A DNA stretch of 64,000 nt from Eubacteriaceae bacterium (GCA_902362805.1 CABIXY010000004.1:186001-250000); one strand, 5' to 3'; shown: positions 8,531 to 16,360, numbered from the stretch's first letter. Notes: generated from the letters alone by a model not told the origin. Made by a program: numbers and translations.

Positions 8531-8928
8531 AAGCCTCTTCCTATGTATTCGCTGGTGGTATATCGATCCACTTTATACAGCATCAGATTCTCCTCTTTTT
8601 TCAGTCCCCAAAACCCCGCTTGATGAATGATATTCTTGATGGGAACTTCAACTCGATAGTGAATGATTTCACCCCGAAATACAGCTTTCCTGTCGCCTGT
8701 GATTTTTACTTCTTCAGCAGAACAAGATAAAATCTGGGCAATTTCCTTTTTTAAGCGTTTTTCATTTTCTTCTTCGATACGCCCCTGCTGTTTGACCACT
8801 TCCTTAAAGTTATTAGCTGCTTGATCCACTGCCGTAATCCTGTTGTGTAACACCTGATTCTGTGTAAATTGTAGTACGAATGCCAGCAAAATCATGATGC
8901 AGGCCATTGAAGTAATTAGGTTCTTCAT
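8527..8928 (-). CDS. TadE-like pseudopilin candidate
   Basis: A 133-residue protein beginning MKNLITSMACIMILLAFVLQ, one hydrophobic anchor directly after the start, then a helical segment (TAVDQAANNFKEVVKQQG) and a mixed C-terminal domain. The AVDQAANNF stretch recalls the region after the TadE anchor. It begins 6 bp after the stop of the first mini-pilin and overlaps the next gene by 4 bp. The four consecutive products here share the same MK-[NE]-[LF] start and single helix, which points to one secreted pilin set. The assignment is by context. Confidence 0.6.
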   Translation of the reverse strand: MKNLITSMACIMILLAFVLQFTQNQVLHNRITAVDQAANNFKEVVKQQGRIEEENEKRLKKEIAQILSCSAEEVKITGDRKAVFRGEIIHYRVEVPIKNIIHQAGFWGLKKEENLMLYKVDRYTTSEYIGRGL

Positions 8929-8934
8929 AGATGA

Positions 8935-9075
8935 TCATTGCTCCTCATACATCTCTATGGTCTTTTCCATTACACCAGCACCAGCGCTCTTCAGACTATC
9001 CTTGTCACCTGCAATCATATTGAAAATCAGACAACCCAAGACAATCGTTCCGATAATAATAACTAGCTCCTTCAT
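8935..9075 (-). CDS. Flp-like mini-pilin 1 (46 aa)
   Basis: A very short open frame, missed by length cut-offs. It reads MKELVIIIGTIVLGC followed by a hydrophobic helix to about residue 22, then a short polar tail GDKDSLKSAG and ends in EEQ. It starts 2 bp before the next pilin ends and has a GGAGAG-type ribosome site (in the tail of mini-pilin 2). Flp pilins are 50-80 residues with one helix, so size and place fit. The classical G/XXXXEY processing site is not obvious, so processing, if any, may differ. Called from topology, repeat of the sister gene and operon context. Confidence 0.65.
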   Translation of the reverse strand: MKELVIIIGTIVLGCLIFNMIAGDKDSLKSAGAGVMEKTIEMYEEQ

Positions 9076-9077
9076 AT

Positions 9078-9236
9078 TCACTCTCCTATTTCCATAGAGT
9101 TGATGCTGTTGACCCCTTGTTCTACTACATTCTGTGCCGCCCCCTGCAGAGAGGTATCACTGTCCCCCAGCACCATCGTATTAACGATGATGACACCCAG
9201 CAGTATCGTGCCGATGATAATAATCAAATTTTTCAT
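9078..9236 (-). CDS. Flp-like mini-pilin 2 (52 aa)
   Basis: A sister of the preceding mini-pilin: MKNLIIIIGTILLGVI at the N-terminus, a hydrophobic helix to about residue 23, then GDSDTSLQGAAQNVVEQG. The two share the IIIGTI-LLG/VLG core and the GD-D-SL motif after the helix, so they are a duplicated pair. An AGGAGAG site lies upstream of the ATG at 9236. It follows the second F-type membrane gene by 16 bp. It is the probable major pilin or one of two co-polymerising subunits; this is inference. Confidence 0.68.
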   Translation of the reverse strand: MKNLIIIIGTILLGVIIVNTMVLGDSDTSLQGAAQNVVEQGVNSINSMEIGE

Positions 9237-9252
9237 ATGTCTCTCCTATCTT

Positions 9253-9846
9253 TCAAAATACCTGTCCCAGCAAATTCAGCGTATCCATAAATACAACCAC
9301 AATCGTGAAATTAAGCAGTATAGCAAAGATAGACGCTGTCGCTATCATTGTTGTCAGCAGACTCTTCCGTTCTGCTCGCTTCATTCCCTTTGTCATCCGC
9401 TGGGAAGCAAACGTCTCTTCAAAGGCTGTCATATGTGCGACCAGTTCAGCCGGATTGATCTGATCCATTTTACTCAAGATGTTGGCAAAGCTTCTGCACT
9501 CTTTAATTGGAATCCTGGAGTAAAGAATAGCAAACGCATCTTCCCCTTTTCCGTTTCTGTAAGCAGACAATATGTCAGCAAAGGTATTCCTTAATGTTTT
9601 GCTGCTTTCCATAAGCTGTTCCAATATAAAATCGGCAGACATAGGCATTTCGCGATGCACAATTGCCAAGTTTTTAAGAACGATACAGCAGTGAAATACT
9701 TCTTTCTCTGCCTTGTCACTATAAAGCAGCCTCCACTTTGCTGCTATATCATGACGACTTTTTTCTGATATCACTGGCAGCAGACTCTTCGTATAACCGG
9801 CTAATCTTCTGACTTTGAATCCTGTCGTTGTTTTTATTTTCATCAT
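9253..9846 (-). CDS. tadC: TadC-like type II secretion F-domain membrane protein (short)
   Basis: Inner-membrane platform protein of the pilus machine. The 197 residues hold one F-domain: a helical cytoplasmic core (SFANILSKMDQINPAELVAH, then FEETFASQRMTKGMKR) and a C-terminal pair of hydrophobic segments (LLTTMIATASIFAILLNF, IVVVFMDTLNLLG). It lacks the N-terminal membrane helices of full-length TadC (about 300 aa), so it is a reduced form. Two Met codons are adjacent at the start (9846, 9843). It follows the TadB-like gene by 9 bp. Confidence 0.65.
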   Translation of the reverse strand: MMKIKTTTGFKVRRLAGYTKSLLPVISEKSRHDIAAKWRLLYSDKAEKEVFHCCIVLKNLAIVHREMPMSADFILEQLMESSKTLRNTFADILSAYRNGKGEDAFAILYSRIPIKECRSFANILSKMDQINPAELVAHMTAFEETFASQRMTKGMKRAERKSLLTTMIATASIFAILLNFTIVVVFMDTLNLLGQVF

Positions 9847-9855
9847 TTTTATTAC

Positions 9856-10806
9856 CTATATGTCCATCTTCTCTCTGGAGAAAAAACCATTTACAAGTAT
9901 TCCGGCGACATAAATCATGACCATGATCATGAACCACTTCAGTCCTAGAGCAGTCCCCCATTGATACTTAATAAATTTTGCTAAGGTGAATCCAAAGTAT
10001 TTGCAGGCTCCTATAACAGACAGGGCAAAACTAATCGGTGCGAGATATTTCAGCATCAATCTTGCCTCATTGTTTTCTCGCTTTCCGTGTTCAATTACTT
10101 TTCTGCTTTTCGTAATACTAGCCAGCAAATCTTCTAAAGCTTGATCTACCCTGTTGCCGTGTACATATGCAAAGAATATATTAGATGCCAGTACATTGCC
10201 CCAGGCCGTATCAATGGAATAGCGAAATACGGCCAACAGCTTTTCTACTTCTTCTTTTGTGGCCGCATTATTGAGACCCTTTGCTAAATTTAAAAGAATT
10301 CGTTTTGCACCTGGCGCACCTTCTATGGAAAATGCTGTGATTTCCACAGCCTCTTTCATGTTGTACATATGTATTTTATAGTTGTTGAGCAGCTCCTGTA
10401 CCAGAAGATCCCCTTCTCTTGATCTGGTCACTCTCTGGCTGTAGAGTCTCGCCATGATTGTGCAATATGGCAGCGCTCCCATAAAACCGCCAAAACACAG
10501 TGCCATAGATGGACCTACTGCCAATGCCGCTATGGAAGCCGATCCTAAAAAGAGGATTGTACTGACCAGATAAAAAGTCTCTGGATTAGCGAAAAGCCGT
10601 TTCATGTCAGCACCTTCCACCGCCATTTTTATGTGTTCGCTAAAGCTTCCGTATCGTTTTAATCTCTCATCGTCAGTCAGATGTTTCAGATTACGTCTGA
10701 TTCGTATTCTATTTCTGCCTGCTAAATATAATGAATATAAGAGTGGATACTGCCAAATTGCCAATCCAATAAAATAGAGGGCATACGTCAGTTTTGCTAT
10801 ATTCAT
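9856..10806 (-). CDS. tadB: TadB-like type II secretion F-domain membrane protein
   Basis: A 316-residue inner-membrane protein that should form the assembly platform with the TadC-like partner and contact the ATPase. Hydrophobic segments lie at about residues 5-30, 82-125 (two), 253-272 and 285-308. The cytoplasmic middle has the F-domain helices (LLNNYKIHMYNMKEAVEITA and VEKLLAVFRYSIDTAWGN). Four membrane segments with a central cytoplasmic domain is the TadB/TadC topology. It lies 3 bp downstream of the ATPase gene. Confidence 0.72.
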   Translation of the reverse strand: MNIAKLTYALYFIGLAIWQYPLLYSLYLAGRNRIRIRRNLKHLTDDERLKRYGSFSEHIKMAVEGADMKRLFANPETFYLVSTILFLGSASIAALAVGPSMALCFGGFMGALPYCTIMARLYSQRVTRSREGDLLVQELLNNYKIHMYNMKEAVEITAFSIEGAPGAKRILLNLAKGLNNAATKEEVEKLLAVFRYSIDTAWGNVLASNIFFAYVHGNRVDQALEDLLASITKSRKVIEHGKRENNEARLMLKYLAPISFALSVIGACKYFGFTLAKFIKYQWGTALGLKWFMIMVMIYVAGILVNGFFSREKMDI

Positions 10807-10809
10807 TTC

Positions 10810-12237
10810 TTACTCCTTATAATAAGCTGGATAAATGACCGTTTGTCCTGTCAAACGGTGTACCGCGGACAGTGCATCGAGAATTTCCATCATCTGTTTA
10901 ATCTCCTCCTTCCGTTCAGGGTATTTATCTATCTTTGATGCGATGCCGCTTCCATTCCAATGCCAACATTTTTGGAGGAAATCATAACTACAGATGCGCC
11001 TTGCTAAAACTCTGTCATTTTCTATATCATAGTCGTATTCTAAAATACCCTTCATCACTTTTTTCCCTTTATCTTCTGGCAGTTGGCAAAGCTCTATTAC
11101 ATAGTCAAAATTCTTAAAAACTTGTGCAATCAGCTCTTTTGCATGTCCACCATATCGCTCTCTGATTTTAGAAGCCATTTTGTATGGGATATTTAAGCCA
11201 TCGCTGTCGTGGATGGTTGCTTTACTCCTGGTCGTTCCTGTCGAAGTGATGTCGAGAGCCAGACTAAAAGCAGCCGCATCCCGCATCTCTTCCAATAAAA
11301 CATAATCGTTGTCTCCTCTCAAGAGCGATTTCGTAATACTCGCAAGCTGTGCGCCGTCAGCTATCAGCTGCATGATTGGCGCCTGCGGCATAATTCGATG
11401 CCAGGGTGTTTCTGGATCGGTAGCGATGGCTAATCCTTCGAGAGAGGGGTCTTCGTTTTTCTGCCAAATCTGCATGAACGTCGTCTTGCCGGAACGTACC
11501 TGACCAGCAAAAATAACATTAAATCCGATAGATATCATCTTGTGAAACAGCGCGATGGATTCTGAGGGTATAGTGCCTTTTTCTGCCAAATTCTCAAAGG
11601 TCAGGTCCTCCAACACATACTTACGAAAGACCATCACATCTTGTCCGTCTTTTGTCCGTTCACCGGAGTAAATCGTAATACGAATCCCATTACGAAGGTA
11701 AACTTCATGAAATCCGTATTCCAGGCGCTCATAAGGGGTCGCTAACAGCAAAGTTCGTTTCAGCTGCTGTCTGCGCCGAGCGGAAATCCTCTGCGGCTGC
11801 AGTTCTGATCTGCCATCGATCAAGCAATACAAGCGATCCCCTATCAGTTTTGCTGATGACGACGTCTTATATTTTTCTTCCATATCGTAAGCCCAGGGTG
11901 CTAAGCCTGCCAAACCATAAAGTTCTGCAAAAACACCTTCACACAAGTTTGGATACCAGTCGGGGTGCCATCTATCTGATAGTTTTTTGTCTCTGAGGAT
12001 TTCTTTTATCTTCTCCTTATAAAATCTGGTTTCCTCTTCGAATCCCATGATGGCCCGCTTTTCCCTTTCTAATTTTCGGTTCTTTGATTCGTCGTCCGTC
12101 TCATTCCACTCTTTGTCAAATTCTGATTCTACTACTTGGCACACTGCATAAAACTGCTCTATGAAAGAGGATTCCTTTATCTCTTCTTTTGATAGTGCCT
12201 TATTGAGATACGCTTCTAAGCAAAACTCTTTTTCCAT
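10810..12237 (-). CDS. tadA: TadA/CpaF-like secretion ATPase
   Basis: Cytoplasmic ATPase of the type II/IV secretion (GspE) superfamily that powers pilus assembly. Walker A is GQVRSGKTTFMQ (about residue 240), Walker B region is YVLLEEMRDAAAF, and the downstream TIHDSDG corresponds to the TIHA box of CpaF proteins. The 475-residue length fits CpaF. The Walker B neighbourhood differs from the usual GE-R-EA pattern (LEEMRDAA), and the N-terminal domain is divergent, so this is an outlying member. It overlaps the TadZ-like gene by 22 bp. Rated high on fold, lower on exact subfamily. Confidence 0.82.
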   Translation of the reverse strand: MEKEFCLEAYLNKALSKEEIKESSFIEQFYAVCQVVESEFDKEWNETDDESKNRKLEREKRAIMGFEEETRFYKEKIKEILRDKKLSDRWHPDWYPNLCEGVFAELYGLAGLAPWAYDMEEKYKTSSSAKLIGDRLYCLIDGRSELQPQRISARRRQQLKRTLLLATPYERLEYGFHEVYLRNGIRITIYSGERTKDGQDVMVFRKYVLEDLTFENLAEKGTIPSESIALFHKMISIGFNVIFAGQVRSGKTTFMQIWQKNEDPSLEGLAIATDPETPWHRIMPQAPIMQLIADGAQLASITKSLLRGDNDYVLLEEMRDAAAFSLALDITSTGTTRSKATIHDSDGLNIPYKMASKIRERYGGHAKELIAQVFKNFDYVIELCQLPEDKGKKVMKGILEYDYDIENDRVLARRICSYDFLQKCWHWNGSGIASKIDKYPERKEEIKQMMEILDALSAVHRLTGQTVIYPAYYKE

Positions 12238-12962
12238 AGCTTTTCCTTCTTTGGAGTTTCTTCAAACTCGCCTACAATATTTTCAATAGCTTTTGCAAAT
12301 TTATGAAAATGCATCAGTGTCCTTCCCTCCATCTCCATCTGCCAGCCATATTCCAAGTAGGGAACTACCGATGCGTCATCTATTTCACAGAGGTTCTCGA
12401 TATCCCGCTTCAAAAATAGGGCCGGATCTTTCATATATTTATTGATGATCAAATGTCCTTCCAGTCCCAGCGGCTGTGTAATATTTTTCTTCATTTGAAT
12501 CAAACGATGAATGACTTTCGATTGTTGTGTCGTGACAAAATACCTGCTGTCAGACATATTCAAGGCAGAGATCATAAGGCCAAGGTTTGCGTCATTTCCT
12601 GCATCGATGATAATATAGTCAAACTCATCAGCCACAGAAGAGAGCATCACTTCGTAGGTGTTCTCCGGATAGTACTTTGATGAGAAAGGGTTCCTCACCG
12701 ATGGTATGACAAAGATTCCTTTGGACTCCGTAATTACCTGTTCGATATCTTCATAAGACACTTTTCCACTGATAATATTGGCCTTGATATCGTCAAGTGA
12801 ATATCTGCCGTCACCATTCATGAACTCCTCCCCATACTTTCCGCTGCCCTTTATCAAAAGCACTTGCTTGCCGCAGTCTTTCAGACATTCGGCAATAGAT
12901 TGGGATATCATCGTCGTGCCTACTTGGCTGTCCCCACCAAAGATTCCAATTATTTTTTTCAT
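12216..12962 (-). CDS. tadZ: TadZ/CpaE-like atypical MinD/ParA ATPase
   Basis: Localisation factor family of Tad pili. The chain begins MKKIIGIFGGDSQVGTTMISQ: the deviant Walker A of ParA/MinD proteins is present in outline, but the GK[ST] lysine is replaced (VGTT), as in several TadZ/CpaE proteins. FDYIIIDAGNDANLG near residue 115 is the Walker-B-like strand. It has 248 residues with no N-terminal receiver domain, unlike many CpaE proteins. It lies 8 bp after the CpaB-like gene. ATP hydrolysis is doubtful without the lysine; binding may remain. Confidence 0.75.
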   Translation of the reverse strand: MKKIIGIFGGDSQVGTTMISQSIAECLKDCGKQVLLIKGSGKYGEEFMNGDGRYSLDDIKANIISGKVSYEDIEQVITESKGIFVIPSVRNPFSSKYYPENTYEVMLSSVADEFDYIIIDAGNDANLGLMISALNMSDSRYFVTTQQSKVIHRLIQMKKNITQPLGLEGHLIINKYMKDPALFLKRDIENLCEIDDASVVPYLEYGWQMEMEGRTLMHFHKFAKAIENIVGEFEETPKKEKLWKKSFA

Positions 12963-12970
12963 ATTACCTC

Positions 12971-13543
12971 CTATTGTTTGGGAGAAGGGGATTGCGTCGT
13001 ATAAGTTATAATCATCTCGTCTCCGCGACTGGCGATCTTCGAGAGAGCCTCCGCTTGCCTGGATGAGACCACGACCTCGAAAGATTTCCCCTCCTCCTCT
13101 GCAAACGAAACCAAGGCAGAAGTCACAAACTTTCCATTAAAGTAGAAGTATGCCCTGTCTCCGCGGGAGAGGGTCTTCGGTGCAGACAACAGCCAATCAT
13201 CAGGGATTGACAGAATGTACCGATCTTGCTCTTGATTCGCCGTCAGTCCTTCCTCCATAAAATACTCTTTAAAAAGTGGCGCTCCTTTGTGAATAAAAAA
13301 GGCCGCTTCACGGCCGATAATATTCTTTTTGTCTCCGTCCTCTAATCGATCCTCCTCACCGACATCCATTTTTATAGTGCTGATCATCTCCTCTGTGATT
13401 ACAGTTCCTTTTTCTATATTCTGTGTAAACACCAATACGTCGTCATAAAGAAATCGGTTTTTCCCCCATTTCTCCCAAGTGAACAGCGCTGCAATGCTAA
13501 TCAGAATTAATAAGATTCCGATGATTTTCTTTCCTTTCTCCAC
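12971..13543 (-). CDS. cpaB: CpaB/RcpC-like SAF-domain protein
   Basis: A 190-residue protein with a signal anchor (IIGILLILISIAALFTW) and an SAF domain at about residues 38-100 (FTQNIEKGTVITEEMI, then GREAAFFIHKGAPLFKEYF). SAF proteins of Tad loci (CpaB/RcpC) sit in the periplasm or wall space, where they bind polysaccharide and help secretion. The C-terminal half (RGDRAYFYFNGKFV, SSRQAEALSKIASRGDE) matches the second part of CpaB. Its stop codon is preceded by the end of the secreted protein gene 2 bp upstream, so it is co-transcribed. Confidence 0.72.
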   Translation of the reverse strand: MEKGKKIIGILLILISIAALFTWEKWGKNRFLYDDVLVFTQNIEKGTVITEEMISTIKMDVGEEDRLEDGDKKNIIGREAAFFIHKGAPLFKEYFMEEGLTANQEQDRYILSIPDDWLLSAPKTLSRGDRAYFYFNGKFVTSALVSFAEEEGKSFEVVVSSRQAEALSKIASRGDEMIITYTTQSPSPKQ

Positions 13544-13545
13544 AG

Positions 13546-14511
13546 CTATTCCTTTCTATGCATCAGCCAATATTTATGCAGATCATCAACGATCACTCGC
13601 TGGATATCTTCACAATAACTGCCGTCTATGACCGCAGAAAATACAAATTGTAAAGTCTCCGGTCCATCTCTTCCCCATCTGTCGATCATGGATTTATCAA
13701 AGAGAACGCCTTCCCATGAATTTCCATTTCTGTGCAGGGTGGTTTGATACGGATGGTCTCGAATCTTTACGTTAATCGTCTGTGGCTGTTCTTTTCCTGT
13801 AGCGACAGCTGCCAGGCGAAACTTTTCCCCCGACCAAAAAACATCACTTTCTCTCTGCCAGTGTTCATTGCCACTGGCTCTGCAATAAGCGTTGAACTGA
13901 TTCCTGTTTTTTTCCCAGTCTTCTGTGTGAGAGACCATCCCTTTCAGAGTCGGTTTGATCATCTCCTCTTCCTCATCAGTATCTTCACCGGATTGTCCTG
14001 GCTTTCCCGGTTGTTCCGGTGCAACTGCATCCTCTAAGTCGCTGACTCTGATGATTCTGGACATGATACGCTGCTTATAGTAGTATTTTGGAAACCCTGC
14101 CTTAGCTCTCTTCGTCTGCCACCTGTAGGTAATGTACCCTCTTACCTCATAGTCACCCGGTTCAGAAAAACTGTAGTTCAATGAATCCGTCAGATAATCT
14201 TTTCCTTCGATTCTGAGCATATACTCGCAGATTCCCTGATACAGATACTTGGCGCTTCTGTTATGCGCCCCCCTGCCCATAAAGTCTGGCGGGGTTGCTC
14301 CTGGAATCAATTGGAAAGACACGTTCTCTCCTGTATTGAGTAAATAGGCAGATGCGTTCAGTTGTCCTCCACATTTCACATCAGCTGAGGATGCCCCAAT
14401 GATGGGAGAGCTTCCTTCTGACGGCCAGCTGATCGTGTAATCTGCAAAAGCAGTTGCCGTCATCAGCACTAATAGAATGACGATTGCCGCACTTCGTCTC
14501 AAAGCCTTCAT
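13546..14511 (-). CDS. Secreted protein of unknown function, first gene of the pilus operon
   Basis: The 321-residue product has a clean signal peptide (MKALRRSAAIVILLVLMTATAFA, cleavage after about residue 23), a beta-rich body, an acidic linker in the middle (GQSGEDTDEEEEM, about residue 185) and a C-terminal domain with several Trp. I do not recognise a family. The N-terminal half contains alternating strands of the kind seen in Ig-like or PKD-like surface domains (GDYEVRGYITYRWQ). As the leading gene of a Tad-type operon it may be a surface-exposed pilus-associated subunit. It is preceded by AGGAGGAACAG. Confidence 0.6.
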   Translation of the reverse strand: MKALRRSAAIVILLVLMTATAFADYTISWPSEGSSPIIGASSADVKCGGQLNASAYLLNTGENVSFQLIPGATPPDFMGRGAHNRSAKYLYQGICEYMLRIEGKDYLTDSLNYSFSEPGDYEVRGYITYRWQTKRAKAGFPKYYYKQRIMSRIIRVSDLEDAVAPEQPGKPGQSGEDTDEEEEMIKPTLKGMVSHTEDWEKNRNQFNAYCRASGNEHWQRESDVFWSGEKFRLAAVATGKEQPQTINVKIRDHPYQTTLHRNGNSWEGVLFDKSMIDRWGRDGPETLQFVFSAVIDGSYCEDIQRVIVDDLHKYWLMHRKE

Positions 14512-14550
14512 CCTTTTCTGTTCCTCCTTTCTTTCACATTAGAGAATAGA

Positions 14551-14583
14551 TAAAAGAAAAAAGAGACCGCAGCAGCAGTCCCT
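14551..14583 (-). terminator. Terminator or leader attenuator upstream of the pilus operon
   Basis: Stem AGGGACT/GGTCTCT with an 8-nt GC-rich loop, followed on the minus strand by TTTTTTCTTTT. It lies downstream of the promoter at 14614-14642 and about 40 bp before the first pilus gene. It could end the 14698-15099 transcript, but it also lies in the pilus leader. Confidence 0.6.
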
Positions 14584-14613
14584 TTACATTTACTTCCATT
14601 TATTCTCAATATC

Positions 14614-14642
14614 ATATTACCACACTTTTTCTCCCCGTTCAA
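14614..14642 (-). promoter_or_regulatory. Sigma-A promoter of the pilus operon
   Basis: Minus strand TTGAAC (14642-14637), exactly 17 bp, then TAATAT (14619-14614). The start point would be near 14607, giving a leader of about 95 nt. Confidence 0.65.
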
Positions 14643-14697
14643 TACATTTTTTTACAATTTAGGCAATATTTTTATATCATACCTCTTCCGCAGTTCT

Positions 14698-15099
14698 CTA
14701 CATAATTGATAAATTCTTTGCCACTTGAAACAAGAACCGTTGTTTCCATATTCTCCACAGTTTATTAGGGTACCCCTTGCCTGACGTCTTGAAAATGATA
14801 TTGCTTAAAACGAATGCCCGATAGCTTTCCGGTACAATAGAAAGCGCCTCTCTGATCGCCTTGATCCGTTCTTCCAGGATGGCCATCTCCAAAGCGTGGT
14901 TTTCTGTCGGCCTGCTCAGCAGAGACGGATTCTTTCCTTCGCAAATCAAACTGCTGCTGCAGGTCTTCTGTTCTCTTTTCAGTTCTTCTAATCGCACCTC
15001 CATTCTCTCCAGATCTCTGACCGCCCAGAGGCTCTGGTAATACACTGGATCTGGCATCACATACTCCTTAAATTTCGTCTGTTGCCACTCTCTAGCCAT
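14698..15099 (-). CDS. Small helical protein, sigma-factor-like or phage-type regulator (133 aa)
   Basis: A 133-residue basic, all-helical protein. The N-terminal part (VYYQSLWAVRDLERMEVRLEELKRE) is a probable coiled coil; the C-terminal part (SIVPESYRAFVLSNIIFKTSGKGYPNKLWRIWKQRFLFQVAKNL) resembles the helix-turn-helix of RinA/ArpU and sigma-70-like phage regulators, in which a typical end is W-x-x-K-x-x-F-x-x-x-VA. No neighbouring phage gene is seen. Function is not known; it is a stand-alone gene directly upstream of the pilus operon and might regulate it, which is inference only. Confidence 0.55.
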   Translation of the reverse strand: MAREWQQTKFKEYVMPDPVYYQSLWAVRDLERMEVRLEELKREQKTCSSSLICEGKNPSLLSRPTENHALEMAILEERIKAIREALSIVPESYRAFVLSNIIFKTSGKGYPNKLWRIWKQRFLFQVAKNLSIM

Positions 15100-15162
15100 A
15101 ACTTCCTCTTTCCGAAACCTCTATCTAATTTTTATCATATTTTACATATAATGTCAACTATA

Positions 15163-15192
15163 TTCGAAAAGAAAAGAGGCCTCTTCGGCCTC
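15163..15192 (-). terminator. Intrinsic terminator of the DMT transporter gene
   Basis: Stem GAGGCC/GGCCTC (15176-15181, 15187-15192) followed on the minus strand by TCTTTTCTTTTC. It lies 14 bp after the stop. Confidence 0.8.
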
Positions 15193-15205
15193 CAGTGTTT
15201 GATTT

Positions 15206-16174
15206 CTATTTTGCTTTCATCTTATCAGTATTTACTTCGTCGCCTGCGACAGGAGAAGAATCCGCCAATTCTTTATTTCCCAACGACGAGAGACATACTC
15301 CCGTTATGGTCAGCGCAACACCTGCAACCGTATACCATCCAAAGGGGTCGCCTGCAAAGGCACAGCCTGAGATAACGCCTACCGCAGTGGTAGAGTTGGT
15401 TACCAGGTTGGTGGCAATTGCCGTAGGTAGCTTGCCCAGCACGAAATTGAAAATCAGATAGCACAGGCTGGAACAGCAAATACCCAGGAACAACACTCCG
15501 GCCAACAGCTTCATATCCGTCAGGCAAGCCCTATAGCCGCTAAATCCATAACCCATGGCAAAACTGACGCAGTTGAAAAAAATCCCTCCCATGACAGCAA
15601 TACTGAAAGTCACCTCAATGGCGTCAAATTGCTCCGCAGCCTTGCTGCTGGTATACGTATAAAAAGCGCCTGTCAGCACGGCACAGAACAAAATCAGATA
15701 CCCTAGACCCTTTCCGCCGAGAGAAAAGTTCGGTGAGAAAGCGACACAGATGACCACACCTGCAAAAGCCATGACAATGGCGAGAATGGTTCGCCTGCTG
15801 TTTTTCTTGTGCAGTATCAGCGAACCGATAATCAGTACCATCAAGGGAATCGTTGCAATAAAAATAGACGATTCCGAAGTAGTGGTCAGTTTGACACCGA
15901 CAGTCTCAAATATGGAATAGATACAGGGCTGTAAAATTCCCACAGTCAAGACCAGCTTGATATCCTTTCCCTTGTACTGCACTTTTATGATCCTGCATGC
16001 TGCCAAAATCAAGAAGATCAAAGCTGATACAGTCCAGCGCATAGCCAGAAGCTGTATCGGCTCCAGGCTTTTGAGGGTCACAGTGATACCGAGATAAGAA
16101 AATCCCCAGCACAGCGCACAAAGCGGCACCAACGCATAAATGAACCACTTTTTATCGGATATTTTTTCTTTCAT
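15206..16174 (-). CDS. EamA/DMT-family transporter
   Basis: Ten-helix drug/metabolite transporter; substrates in this family range from amino acids to nucleotides. The 322 residues contain two EamA repeats, each with five hydrophobic segments (first repeat from ALVPLCALCWGFSYLG, second from GLGYLILFCAVLTGAFYTY). The GVVICV and GVCLSSLG ends of the two repeats are typical. The C-terminus is polar and short. It stands alone with its own promoter and terminator. Export of an amino acid is the common role, but nothing here proves it. Confidence 0.88.
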   Translation of the reverse strand: MKEKISDKKWFIYALVPLCALCWGFSYLGITVTLKSLEPIQLLAMRWTVSALIFLILAACRIIKVQYKGKDIKLVLTVGILQPCIYSIFETVGVKLTTTSESSIFIATIPLMVLIIGSLILHKKNSRRTILAIVMAFAGVVICVAFSPNFSLGGKGLGYLILFCAVLTGAFYTYTSSKAAEQFDAIEVTFSIAVMGGIFFNCVSFAMGYGFSGYRACLTDMKLLAGVLFLGICCSSLCYLIFNFVLGKLPTAIATNLVTNSTTAVGVISGCAFAGDPFGWYTVAGVALTITGVCLSSLGNKELADSSPVAGDEVNTDKMKAK

Positions 16175-16219
16175 TTCACATTAACGTCCTTTTCTAATTT
16201 ATCAACTCCATTATACGAC

Positions 16220-16250
16220 TTATGCCATGCCGGCTGAAGCCGGGGCATAA
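16220..16250 (-). terminator. Hairpin downstream of homoserine dehydrogenase
   Basis: Stem TTATGCC...GGCATAA with inner CCGGC/GCCGG. On the minus strand it follows the perfect palindrome at 16285-16327. It lacks a strong T run, so terminator function is uncertain. Confidence 0.45.
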
Positions 16251-16278
16251 AAGCATAAGGACTGCCCATCAATTTCCT

Positions 16279-16327
16279 GGGGGGGGGGACCTAACCACAT
16301 TTGTGCAACAAATGTGGTTAGGTCCCC
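16279..16327. repeat. Perfect 20-bp inverted repeat with 3-nt loop and a G10 run
   Basis: Arms 16285-16304 and 16308-16327 are perfectly complementary (GGGGACCTAACCACATTTGT and its reverse complement), loop GCA. A run of ten G residues covers 16279-16288. This is the form of clostridial REP-like extragenic palindromes spread by Y1 (REP-associated) transposases. No second copy is in the window. Confidence 0.65.
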
Positions 16328-16360
16328 TGTCAAGATTACAGTGCTTTAGCACGTGGCAAT

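Noticed and set aside
14512..14610. A cyclic-di-GMP riboswitch in the pilus leader
   Set aside because: Pilus genes are often under such control, but the 95-nt leader lacks the conserved GEMM core and is too short.
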